DNA of 64,000 nucleotides. It comes from Bigelowiella natans CCMP2755 (Eukaryota; Cercozoa; Chlorarachniophyceae). Below, in pieces: positions 53,737-64,000 of the stretch. The stretch lies in contig ADNK01000741.1 in NCBI GenBank assembly GCA_000320545.1, forward strand, positions 1 through 64,000, in the 5' to 3' direction. Every line of letters begins with the position of its first letter. Position 1 is the first letter of the stretch. The position numbers and the translations under genes were made by a program. The notes beneath the pieces were generated by a model that saw only the letters and a program-made list of their open reading frames with translations, did no database searches and had not been told where the DNA came from.

Positions 53737-55737
53737 GGAAGCCGCCTTGTTTCTTAACCTCTTTGCGTTGGTGTTGATCTTTGGTTGTATTATCAGACGC
53801 AAAGTAGAGCTTGAGAAGGCACAGGAACTTATTAACTCTAAGATTGAGGAAACAGCTCATCTACACGCTCTTTGTGCGGTAAGGACGAAAGAGCGCGACG
53901 AATTGCTCCATGAGGTCCAAAATTCGAGAAATTTGACCCAGGAACTACGGAAGGCACTCGCCGCTGTGCATAAGGACATGAATCATTTGCAGACTCGTGA
54001 GATAGCAACGATCAAATCCAGGAAGGATGCTGAGCGGCGTGAGTATGATGCAAACGCCAGAGCCAACAAACTTGAGGTAGTGTGTGGTTACGGATTAATA
54101 GTACCAGGAGAAACAGAAGAGAATAAGAAGTTGATTGAATAGGCACACTAACTGATAACCCTTGTCTCTCTTAATAACATTTATTTATGCACACACGTAC
54201 GAGCATCCATTCTATTAATTGGCCTCCTCCTTCTCCTCCCACTACTAACCAGCAAGAATTGAGGGATATCATGATAGAGCTTAATGTCATCTCAGGTGAG
54301 GTTGCCAACCTCACCACCACCACCAGCAGCAGCAGCTTAAATGCAGGCAATGGCAAAAGTCACTACAAAATACAGCCATCAAGGACAGTACCTAGGACAA
54401 CAATGATGACGATGGAAACAGCAGGTAATGAGAAGAGGAGTCTTACAATAGGCAGTAGCTAGCTAGCTACGTCGTCCTCTCGAAGCCTGCTAATTTTGCA
54501 AATTATTGTGTGTGTTGGGAAGGCGAAGTATGTAAAAACAATAATCACGGAAAGGAGATAGAAGTTTACAATGAAGAGGGTTGAGACTCACCTCATCATC
54601 TCAGTTAGTGTATTATTAGCGAAGACAATTACTAACCAGTTACTATCCACAATCACCATCATTATAACCAATACTCTTTTACAGGTGACGGGGAGGTTGA
54701 ATTACCACCGCTTGTAACGGAGGGAGGGGCAACAAGATCTCCAACACAACCTCGGAAGTAGTCCAACATTCTACACCCAAAGAATAATAGTCCAACAGAT
54801 AAAAGTTGATGGTGATGATGATGATGATCATGTTCTTATTTTAAATACAACAATTGTCTTAGAATTTAGCTTCTTCAAAGAGTATACCAACCATTTGAAT
54901 AATGTTCAGAATGTGCTGCCCAAAAATCTCTTCATCTTCTTTATTTGATCATTCCTCCTTCTCCTCCTCCTCCTCCTCCTCCTCCTCCTCCTCCTCCTTT
55001 TGCATTCGACACGATTCGAAAGTGCGTAGTAATGATGCTGTTTCACATGTAGTGCTTGTTCGTGAATACTGTGTGTATTTTCATTGTCATTCATTAGGTT
55101 TATGTATTCCGCCCCACCTCCCCTCCATCAACATCCTCATTACTATGACATGTACCACCTACATGCCCATCGCAACCAGCTGCCACTACAATCCCCCCCC
55201 AACAACAATCACCATCATTGCAATCAGCATCAGCATAGTCGTCGTCTTTTGCATCATCATCAGCAGCGCTTCCTTCAAGATCAGAGGCGACCCCTTTCCC
55301 CCCCTCCCTCCTCTTCATCACCACCTCCTCCTTCCCTCCTTCGTAAACAACAATCCCAAGATCCTCATCATCACCATCAACTACCCCATCGACAGCAAAG
55401 AAGAACAAATCTCATTCCACCCGCCGCAACTAACACCAACGGATATCATCAACATCATCACAACCAATATCAACATCAACACAATCAGCAAATCCAAGAG
55501 AATCATGATCCCTATAATCATCATCATCATCATCATCATCAAGATCACTTCGACGATGGTCTACAGCACCATCCAAAACACAGCATGGATCCCCTCCCCA
55601 TCCTGCCTAATCATCATCATTACCATGCATTTTACACTAGCGCTCTTCAAGAAATACAGACGTCATCGCCCCCCCTTTTGAATAATAATAGGTAAAATGA
55701 CCTACACGTTTTGAGACAGATCATCATTACATTCCGT

Positions 55738-55772
<35 letters not shown>

Positions 55773-55889
55773 CCGCTTACGCTATCTATCTCTCTATCTT
55801 GGCGGCGATCATTCATTGCCGATGCAAGTTCTATTCCTTCCACTAATACTCCCTCATTGCCTATCTGAACAATTTATTTTATCAACGCC

Positions 55890-55940
<51 letters not shown>

Positions 55941-56979
55941 TGTTACTCTTGTGTACTTTTCGTTTCAAATATTATCATCAAATCAGTGATCTAACACTAA
56001 TCGTGACCTCATGATCATCTTCATCAATAATTACAATATATGTGTTTATACCACCATCAGCAGCACGTCACGCATAGCATATACCCCTCTAATGGACTCT
56101 GAGGATGGTGAGAAAGAAGACACAAATTCATACAAACATTCCACATTCCACATTCTACATTCCACACAGTACGAACACACAAATATTCACACAATACGAC
56201 ACTCAACATTGCATAATTTAGAGGGAGTCGAAGAATGGCATATGACAAATAAACGAGAAAGGGGAAGAGGAGGAGGAGGAGGAGGATTCGCTGCGATAAT
56301 TGGAGGGGGTAGCAAAATAGAATGAAATTTTGTGAGTGACAAAAACCTCCTCTCAAGTAATAATAGACTAGATGCAGAAACCACGAGATTTAGATGCGAA
56401 TTGAGCTTGTCGATCTTTCCATGCTTGCAACTGAAATATAATCTGTATTAGGAGGGCGTTGATTGAACAACCATGGTTTCATTGACCCATGTCGTTGGAT
56501 TCCCGTTTCTGTGTCACTTTCTCTCTCCCCTCTCACTAAGATGAAGATAGAGAGAACAGTAGTGTGCAGGGGTTTGAAATATACGCGCAGTCTCTAGTCA
56601 CCAGCGTCACAAATACAAACACACATAATTAAAAGGATCCTTCCCTCCTCCCGCGACTCAAATGTCGTCTCAATGGCAACTACCACAGCAACAGCGTCCT
56701 TATAACTCCGTGCGCTCTATCAATCGCTGCTGCTGCTGCTGCAGCTTCGATTTGGCAACGTAATCTGCCGCACAATCGCGTCATAGTCATTATGATAGTC
56801 ATCATAGTCGCTCATCTATACTTGTTACAGCAACTGGTGGTAATACATTTTCATCAATTGTTTCTTCTGCTGCGGCAAGTCGTGATGGCGAAATATCTTC
56901 TGCAGTTTCCTCCTCCGCCAATGGACACTATGAGACCGTACATATCTCAACACGCACAGCTAAATCAAAATTTCATTAG
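48028..56979 (+). CDS. RRM protein with a long coiled coil and His/Gln-rich C-terminal region
   Basis: Predicted RNA-binding protein of unknown role. Exon 1 (48028-48207) encodes an Arg-rich start (MVRRPLAPALRRLSSRR) and a hydrophobic stretch AFTLVAVAAMGLL, resembling an organelle presequence or an anchor. Exon 2 (48327-48541) and exon 3 (48617-48926) give one RRM: RNP2 LFIGSL, VTEKDMRALCERYGKIKSLS, RNP1-like NNIAFVNFYD, then DAQIGLEGARFRGSYLRTRAP. Short exons starting at 49107, 49886, 50155, 50870, 51201, 51486, 51712, 52167, 52767, 52954, 53095, 53388, 53799 and 54254 encode almost continuous Glu/Lys/Ala/Leu-rich heptads, a long coiled coil. The exon at 54686 seems to stop at 54761, but a GT within AAGTAG splices in phase to 55100, opening a His/Gln/Pro-rich exon to 55691, then 56067-56100 (SRIAYTPLMDSED) and a Ser/Ala-rich last exon from 56831 to the stop at 56979. 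If that donor is not used, the protein ends at 54761. Confidence 0.75.
50062..50103. repeat. (CT)n microsatellite in an RRM-gene intron
   Basis: About 20 CT units some 50 bp upstream of the acceptor of the exon at 50155. A (CA)n array at 50368-50404 and (CAT)n tracts at 50580-50645 lie in the next intron. Confidence 0.85.
53140..53197. repeat. (AT)n microsatellite in an RRM-gene intron
   Basis: TATAGTATA units grading into a pure AT array immediately after the donor GTAAGT that follows the KAKDDLQTLKKD exon. Confidence 0.9.
55100..55691 (+). other. His/Gln/Pro-rich exon of the RRM gene
   Basis: Open over 590 bp in the phase set by the preceding donor. It begins FMYSAPPPLHQHPHYYDMYH and contains many His runs, Gln runs and Pro-Ser blocks. 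A second long frame on the same strand is a shadow produced by the same CAT/CAA-rich sequence. The exon ends at AATAATAATAG|GTAAAA. Confidence 0.6.
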
Positions 56980-57039
56980 ATTCATATTAGACATTTGCAC
57001 TTCTAAATTTTAGCAAATCTCTCCCCTGCTGAAATGCTG

Positions 57040-58960
57040 TGCATCATCTCACACTCTGTGATGTGTTTTTACATCCGATTTCTTTGTCATATGAGCGCAT
57101 GCCATGGACACTCGTGTGTGCTGTCATGCCATGTGACATGCACTGTTTCTACACCAACAAAGAGCGTCTAGGCAAAAAAGATCATTGATGCCATCACAAA
57201 ATCATGCGAACCGTAGTTCTAGATGTGTAGAGGCAAGCAACGGTGCTAGCAGGCTTTGCGTGTTTGTTCACCGTTTCTACATTTGCGCACAGGATGCAGT
57301 CTAGCAGTGCTTGGCAGTCGATCAGCGCGCCGCATGCGGCGTTTTTATTTGCTCTTAGCAAGCTTGGTAGCTTGCGCTTGCGACAAAAAGGTCTGGGGGC
57401 GTTCCCGTCTGACTAGCTGAATGATGACCACTACGCGCTGCCCTAGCTGTGAGACGTCACACGTGCATGGTCATGTGACATGCACGCATGGCTCATGGAG
57501 TTTTGAAGAGTCAGACGAAGTAGTGCATGATGACCACGGTTGTGCAGTGGAGTGCCGACGTGCCATGTGTTCTCTGCAGTGCACAGCCCATCGCAATGCA
57601 CATGCAAAACGACGGTGCTGCGCATGCGTGCATTTTCATGCGCGCGATGAGCGTGCGCAAATGCACGAGAAGGCTCACCGAACTACTGGACTGGCTGACG
57701 CTGCACACAAGTGCTCAAATTTCAAAAAAAACATCAAAATTACCATTCTGGCGCAAATGTGCACCAAAAACAGCTGTTTCTAGGCATTTTGATGGTTTTC
57801 TTGAAATTTGAGCACTTTTTGGTGTATTCTGATGAGAATGGTTGGCATCCATCTCAAAGCGCTGATCATGACGGCTCTGAATCTGCAAAAAGTCCGAATT
57901 TGGACCAAAACTCAATGCGCTAGACCAAAAAGTGTGCGTCGATTTGGTCGATTTGCGCACTTTTTGAGCTGCGCAAAAAGTGATGCAATTTCGTCTCAAA
58001 TGGACTTTGAGACAAATGGTTGTAGCTGCATGTTCAGCTGGCGTGATGATCACGATGCGCTACTTTTTGATGCATTTGGAGCAAATGCGCGAGCTCTGCG
58101 GTGCCCCAACATTGCATGAATTTTCAAGTGTTTTCATTTTTCAAAATGCGATTTTTTGACACAAAACGTGCAGAAACGTGTGCACCGAATGCGCGCGACA
58201 TTTTTGCAGTTGAATGCATCCACCTCGGTGCGCAGGGCAAAGAATTGTGCAAAAATTCCATTGCAAACCCACGCTACACGCTGCGCTAGCGCGCCTGAAA
58301 ACTGCCATGCGCGGCTAGCGCGGCGAGGTTTTCCGCAGTTGTGAAGTGCTCAAAAATGGAAAAATCTTCAAAACTCAGGGAAACAGTGTCAGAAGCGTGC
58401 ATGACGAGTCACTTGACTGCGCTGGATGTGGGGGGCAATGTGGGCAGGGCCGCCACGCCAGGCCATAAAGCTGTTCACAGGCTTGATCGAGCCACACATA
58501 CGTCGCAGGGCGCTAGGGCGCCCCAGAGCTCAAGGGGGGCGGAAATGAGGGGTCCTGCGGCAAAGTAGGGTGCTTTTTGCGCGGCGCAGATTTCACTGAA
58601 TTTCAGAAAATAAAACGCTGTGCTTTGGCTTGGCAAAGTACGTGCGGAAATGGCTCATCAGCGCGCCAAGAGAAGCCATTACCGCAGGCCCGCTTCGCAT
58701 CGCGGCCGGTGGCGCTCGGCAGGGCCTCACTAGCTCGCAGGGCGCCTGCGATTGCCGTTGCCGGAACCTAGCCCCCCTTGCATGAGCTCTATGGCTAGGG
58801 CGCCCCGCGCTTATCATGCATGTGCAGTGTGCACACGTGCACAGCGGCTACTACATTTTGCATGTCGCATGCATGTGCACATTACGCGGGAGGGTCGATG
58901 ATCTTTTACATGTACCGCCCAAGCATGTAGATGTATACGCTATACATGTCAGAATCCTTT
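57040..58960. repeat. Island C: gene-free, CATG/GCGC-rich sequence with foldbacks
   Basis: About 1.9 kb with no microsatellites, more CpG and GCGC than the flanks, and repeated words such as GCGCAAAAAGTG, TGCGCA and GCATGC. Composition resembles islands A and B, but I could not find a long direct match to them. Frames up to 120 residues are open on both strands with no recognisable domain. Confidence 0.5.
57711..57815. repeat. Imperfect inverted repeat (30-bp arms, 45-bp loop)
   Basis: The left arm 57711-57740 (GTGCTCAAATTTCAA...) and right arm 57786-57815 (...TTGAAATTTGAGCAC) are complementary at 28 of 30 positions by hand alignment. Smaller dyads follow: CACTTTTTG/CAAAAAGTG at 57958-57982 and GTCTCAAA/TTTGAGAC at 57993-58013. 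Confidence 0.75.
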
Positions 58961-59214
58961 GAGTGTACACACATCGTCATCGTCAGATGAGCGTGCAATG
59001 TGCAAAATAAGTCTTGTATTGCAAGCTACAAAATGTTAGTACGATCGAGGTACCATGCACGGCTACATCATATTATTCAAGCTTCTGCTTCCACATTCGT
59101 GCTCTCATGCGATTACCAATTTGCATTGATGTTACCCACACAACTTGTCTGTAACTGCTTGTGACGTACTGAATAGCCAGCTTTATCAACAAATATTAAA
59201 TTATTTTGGTAATT

Positions 59215-62145
59215 CTACTTCTCACCACCAAACCAATCTCCTGCAGAACCCGACTTTGTCTTCTTTTTCGATTCCTTTGCCTCTCTTCTTTGTTTCGATG
59301 ACTTTTTGTCCATTTTTTTCTTGTGTTTTTGTAGGACTTTGAGGGCATCGTCTTTATTATCAGGCCGAAGACCTTCATAGGGTGAAAATCCAAAATTGTT
59401 GCATATAGAATCGTCCGCGCCCTTTGAAATTAGGTAGCTGCCCAGATCTTCGTAGTGATAATTAAATAAAAAGTGCAGTGGTGTTTGGCCTTCCATCTGA
59501 AAAGAAAACAATAGTGAATGAGATACTCACGTCAATTCCGATATACAAAATAAAATCATTATCAAGTAAGTATATGTTACGTTTTGCGCGTTGAGATTTG
59601 CTCCCCATCGTAAGCACACTTTAATCATGCGCTTGTGGCCGTTCTGGCAGGCAATATGCAGGACGGTATTTCCATGCTTGTCAACTGTATCTGGATCTGT
59701 GCCCTTGGCAAAGTCTTGTTCCACATCGGTAGACCTGTTATTTCTCGCCTTGGTAAATAGCTCTCGTTTCTTAGCCTCCTCGAACATGTCTTTCTCTGCT
59801 TGCTTGTTGAGCTCGTTGTCCTCTTGGTCTTGAAAACCACCGCCTCCCGCTGCTGGTGCCCCACCGCCTTGGTTTGCAACAACGAGAGCATTGCTGTTTC
59901 CTGCGGCAATGGCAGGGACCCCCTTCTTTCTAGCACCACCAATAGCTCCCCCTCCCCCCCCCCCTGCAGCAATGTTACTCGACATCTGAGTTTGCATCGC
60001 AAGGACTTGGTTGAAGAATGCAAGCTGATTGACAAGTATTTGATTCATACCAGCGGCCATACCACCCATGCCTCCTCCTCCTCCAGCACCCATGCCCATG
60101 TTACCCATCATACTACCATCACCTCCTCCTGCATTATTTGCCATACCTCCACTCTGACCACCAAGTGGGACCACTGTACCCGCGTTGGATGCTGGACCAG
60201 CAACCGTAAGAGCCATGCTTTTTGCGTCCCCTCCACCATTTTTTCTTGCCACTGGTGCCTGAATTGCAGGACCTCCCGTACTACCAGTGGGCACCGGCTG
60301 TCGAGATGCCTGAGCATTTGGAGCAATTTGTTGCATATGATCGACTGGCGCTGCGTGCGAAGCTGCGATTTGTTTGACATGTTTCTCTGCCCCCGGCCTC
60401 GTCATGCGCTTATCAAAGTAAAGCTTTGGCTGCAGCAATCTGAAACTTTTAGGATTATTTTGAGCGGACATCTCCTCCAAGCACCGTCTGTGCAGATCGT
60501 TAATGTCTTTGGTCCATTCTGAGAGCATCCGTACTTCCTGTTCATCAAGTGTTACCTGAGTATCCCTCGGGTGCATAAACAGTGCGTCGCCGGTATATAC
60601 GCTCTCATCGTCCTCACCAATTGCAGCTTCTACCATTTCATTAGGATACCGATTTGCAGAGACATCAACAATCTCTGGGGGTGTAATGTTTAGAGAAACT
60701 GCACTTTGAATATCTTCTCCAACGTCCTTCAATCGGCAGATTGATGGGATAAACCTTGCCGTTGCTGGTTTAATTTCGATGTACTTCGGGTACAAGGATG
60801 GCACCTCATTCCACCTCGACAGCCTCTTAAATTCTTTAAGATCAGCCTCCTCGATCTTCGAGTAGTATTCTGGAGGATTTTCTGGCGTGTACTTTCCAGT
60901 TAGCTTGTGTTGAATCTTAAAAATTACACATGAATTGCTCGGAGTAGGAAACATCAACGTGTCGCTTGTATCACGTGCTTCCTGTATGAATTCGTTTACA
61001 TTTAGCAGTTCCACAGTATCTGCAAGATCAGATTCTGCTGCACCTTCACCCGCTACATGTTTATCTTCTATCGCAAGTTTATAGTCGTAATCTTCTCTAT
61101 GCGTTCCATCGACATTCCTCTGATTCATCCTATCCATATTTAGTTTGTCTTTGGCCTCTTTCTCCTCGTCTTTGACTTGTTCTTGTTCCATTTCACGCTC
61201 AAGATTTTGAACTTTACACTCGACAGGTTCTTCCTTCCCCTCGAATGAAACAGCCCATAGTCCAGGACTGAAGGTTAGGTAGGAAAATTCAAATGGTATT
61301 AGGAATCAGATTGGTTAGGTGAAACTTACGCTATCCATTTCGAAAGAACTCCTTTCTCTTGCGGAAGCTTTTTGTCCGGAGGGATAAAAGTAACTCGATC
61401 TCCAGGAGCCCATTTAGACCCTTTCAGTGCCTTCTTCCCTTCCTTTCCATCGTCTTCCTCATTAACCTGGGTACCCTTTTCAGCCTCTTCCAATTCTGCA
61501 GGAGGCTTCTTCATGTCTGCTTGATTGATGGACGGGAGACTAACGTTTTCTTTCGGCGACATAGGTTCTTGGGGCTGAAAAAAGTATCACAGGTTCTATA
61601 TTAATGTACTATCAAAACTCACAAGCAAGTTTTTATACCTTCTCTGGACGTCCGGGAAGGGCTGGGAGAGAGGACTTTGGGGAAGTCGGACTTTGATTTT
61701 TTGTTGGGCTCGTTGGTGCATCTAGTTGTGAGTCCTCAGGGCGTGGGGGCCCTACTCGTGGCTCAACCCCACCTTGCTCTTTCAATAATTGCTCCATTGT
61801 CGGCGTATCTTTAGTAAGAAACCGATCAAGGAGAGCTCCAAGCTCATTATCTGACATGATTTGTGCTCTTGGATTTTCCTCTCTCTTCTTCGCCGTATTT
61901 CTTTTTTTCTTGCCCCGAAAATACGGTGACCTTGCATTCCGCGTATGAAGATACTGATTGAGCGGTGTGCTCATCGGAAACTTCTCGATATATTGAGAGG
62001 CTTTATTCGTGACTACATTTTGCTGCTGTATTGAAGGAAGTTCTAGGGGCTTACTTGCGCCCTGAACTGCATGGGGACTACCAGATTTTACTCCTCTATG
62101 TTTGTAGTGATTCAATAGAGTGTCAAGATTATCCTTGGCCGCCAT
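59215..62145 (-). CDS. Ankyrin-repeat protein with an N-terminal SH3/Tudor-like segment
   Basis: Four exons join in phase: 62145-61639, 61574-61330, 61267-59581 and 59496-59215. Order of parts: start MAAKDNLDTLLNHYKHRG; a basic, Pro/Ser-rich region; a short beta-rich segment split over an intron (KWAPGDRVTFIPPDKK...KGVLSKWI / PGLWAVSFEGKEEPVECKVQ) that resembles a Tudor, KOW or SH3-like fold; a charged helical part; a globular middle (VIFKIQHKLTGKYTPENPPE...SRWNEVPSLYPKYIEIKPA); a Gly/Met/Ala-rich linker; and C-terminal ankyrin repeats (DKHGNTVLHIACQNGHKRMI, then MEGQTPLHFLFNYHYEDLGS and a partial third, ADDSICNNFGFSPYEGL) with a Lys-rich tail ending GDWFGGEK. The product is about 900 residues. 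Ankyrin repeats bind proteins; the partner is unknown, and I do not recognise the whole architecture. Confidence 0.85.
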
Positions 62146-63007
62146 TGCTTCTTAACCCTAGTATGTGGGAACAATCACGAATCCTTTTCTTCCTTGATAT
62201 CGAATTTATTGACCTTATCTCTAAGTTTTGAATATTCGCTTTGAAGATAAGATGTTTTTTATTTCTCCTCTCCGGGTCAATCTGTGAAGTGTAGAGCGAG
62301 TATAAGGGGGGAGAGAATGAACTACTGGGACATCGCCGTTTTCACAGTAACTGACAGCTCCCAGAATATGGGGAGCATTATTCTATGTACAATCTACACT
62401 GAATTCACATGGAAAAGTAAGAAATCACAACAATTTATTATAACGACATACTTAAAAATGCCTTCTTATTTATTTTTAGCACAATTTTTGTATTTTGTTC
62501 CTTGCAATTACATCAAATTAATCTTAAAAAAGCCAGGAATTATTTAATTGCTGCAAAGAGAATTGGGGAAAAAGTCATATGTAAGATGTTTCCGGTTATA
62601 AAACATGTCCAATCTCAAAATATGTTCAATTGTCATAATAACTACTCATTATTCGCAGTAGGGAAAAAAACCTCCCGAAACTTTCCTCAAAAATCTGGAA
62701 TTCTTCTTCTCGGTGCGCATCACATAAACAAGTCTTAATTTATGTCCAGCTGAATCTATGCTATCGCGTAGAAGGTGAATAATATCTCTCTGCGACCAAC
62801 TACTTAGCGAATTTAATGATAATTATCTGGACACATAATACCGAGAATGCAAAGCTTAGTACTTAATAAACAGGAGTAAGAAGTAGTACCAGAGGAGCAC
62901 CAGTTCTCGGCATTCATTTCGTCATCACTCAAGAATACGAGCTCAGGTTCGTTACGAGGTTGTGAGGGTGGGAGAAATCGAATCTAAAACACTCTCCGTG
63001 TATATTA
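62146..63007. other. Divergent intergenic region
   Basis: About 860 bp of unique, AT-rich DNA between the ankyrin gene (minus) and the YIPF5 gene (plus). It must hold both promoters. No element can be defined, and the short open frames have no protein features. Confidence 0.4.
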
Positions 63008-63873
63008 ATGCAGATGATACAGAACCAGGCTGACTTAAAGGTATACAAAGTAAATAAAATGAACCATTATTGTGTTCATAGCTTGTGTTTTAATCAGAAT
63101 GTCATATTCTCACCTGATGGGGGAGGCGAAGATCCTCTCCTTGCTTCAAATTCAAATGATTTACCATGGCATATGTCTCAGAATGATGGTTCCGGTAGTC
63201 GTTTATCTTGCTTGTAGTCTCCTTGTGATTTCAATCCACCCTTAGTTCTCTGTTCCCTCCTCACAGCTATTCAAAATTCGGGCAGTACTGGAGGGTTTGG
63301 TGGCACAATCGGAGGGAATATTGGGGGAGGGATGTATGCAGGGCAAGTAGGGGGCTCTTACTTGCACAACAGAGGATCAACTAGTTCAGGAACGGCGTTA
63401 GGGCAGCATCAATACTCTGGGGGTGGGGGGGTTGGGAGATTTGGCATGGGGATGAACGAAGGAGAAAGAGTCGTTGCAAGCCCTGTAAATTTTGAAAATG
63501 AACCCCCGCTTCTCGAAGGTCAGCTGATAACATTCTTGAAACTGTGAATCCAATAAGGGAGGATATTGAAAATGATCATTATTCTTCCACTGAATCTCTA
63601 TCTGATATTGTACTCTTTTCTTAATATTTTTCCATTGTGGAATATTGGTCCCACCCAAATAGAATTAGGAGTCAACTTTGGACATATCACACAAAAGACG
63701 TTAGCCGTGCTAATACCAACAAAGACATTAGATCATCAAATCATGGTAGGTGTCCACCGGCGAGAAGTACTCTTCAGCTCTAATAAGCTTTCATGTGACA
63801 TTAATTTCAGGCTGATACTGACATGGCAGGACCTTTGTGCTTTTGCCTTTTGCTGGGATTTTGCTTACTACTG
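63008..63873 (+). CDS. YIPF5/Yip1-family Golgi membrane protein, 5' part only
   Basis: Yip1/YIPF5 proteins are multi-pass membrane proteins of the ER-Golgi boundary that bind Rab GTPases and act in COPII vesicle traffic. Five exons join in phase: 63008-63040, 63098-63194, 63267-63518, 63663-63745 and 63811-63873. The cytosolic N-terminus is Gly/Ser-rich (STGGFGGTIGGNIGGG), as is common in the family. It is followed by the signature ENEPPLLEELGVNF, GHITQKTLAVLIPTKTLDHQ and then ADTDMAGPLCFCLLLGF, the start of the first membrane segment. The last exon ends at a donor GTACTA, and the remaining membrane segments lie beyond the right edge. The ATG at 63008 is taken as the start because its exon is short, in phase and preceded by no further open exon; an upstream exon cannot be excluded. 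Confidence 0.9.
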
Positions 63874-64000
63874 GTACTAAATTTCGGTTAATCTGTACCC
63901 ATTTGAGAAATGACGTCGTGCGTTGGCATGTACATTGAATTTATATGTCCTGACGATATAAAAATTAAAAATTTTCGCGACAGACGGGAAAGATACATTT

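Noticed and set aside
54902-55681. A 259-residue Ile/Ser/Thr-rich plus-strand frame
   Set aside because: It is the alternative frame of the His/Gln-rich exon, which has matching splice phase on both sides.
57421-58119. Frames of 100-120 residues in island C
   Set aside because: No recognisable features, and they cross foldback structures. I treat the region as non-coding.

Overview
This window is nuclear DNA of an intron-rich eukaryote, most likely a unicellular alga or other protist. The evidence is long multi-exon genes with GT-AG introns that can be joined in phase, families found only in eukaryotes (a USP-type deubiquitinase, UBE2G1-type E2, YIPF5, a RIOK3-type N-terminal region), and a very high density of microsatellites in introns and in low-complexity coding stretches (poly-Gln, poly-Ser, poly-His, poly-Asn). 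A nuclear gene for the organelle/bacterial-type enzyme TilS fits an alga or plant-like protist, but I cannot name the lineage.

Layout: 1-18617 (-) is most of a giant USP9X/USP24/USP34-class ubiquitin hydrolase whose 3' end lies beyond the left edge. 18909-20081 (+) is an intronless TilS transcribed divergently from it. 20254-20403 (-) is a possible 49-residue protein. 20997-21980 (-) is a seven-exon UBE2G1-like E2 enzyme. 22980-25110 is a gene-free island of dispersed repeat. 25401-37506 (+) is a long unidentified gene with a hydrophobic N-terminus and Pro-Thr repeats. 38635-42022 (-) is ribokinase, with a perfect 25-unit hexanucleotide array just upstream. 42360-43990 is a second repeat island, related to the first in inverted orientation. 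44086-47259 (-) encodes a UBA domain joined to a RIOK3-type N-terminal region, without a recognisable RIO kinase domain. 48028-56979 (+) encodes an RRM, a long coiled coil and a His/Gln-rich tail. 57040-58960 is a third non-coding island with foldbacks. 59215-62145 (-) is a four-exon ankyrin-repeat protein. 63008 to the right edge (+) is the start of a YIPF5/Yip1 Golgi membrane protein.

Three genes belong to the ubiquitin field (deubiquitinase, E2, UBA protein). They are not adjacent, and in a eukaryote this may be chance. I see no prokaryotic operon, CRISPR array, transposase, rRNA or tRNA. The most unusual items are the kinase-less RIOK3-like UBA protein, the RRM/coiled-coil/His-rich protein, the long unidentified gene, the inverted dispersed repeat islands, and a 12-bp perfect palindrome present six times. 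Exon joins were made by eye from phase and GT-AG signals; RNA data would be decisive.
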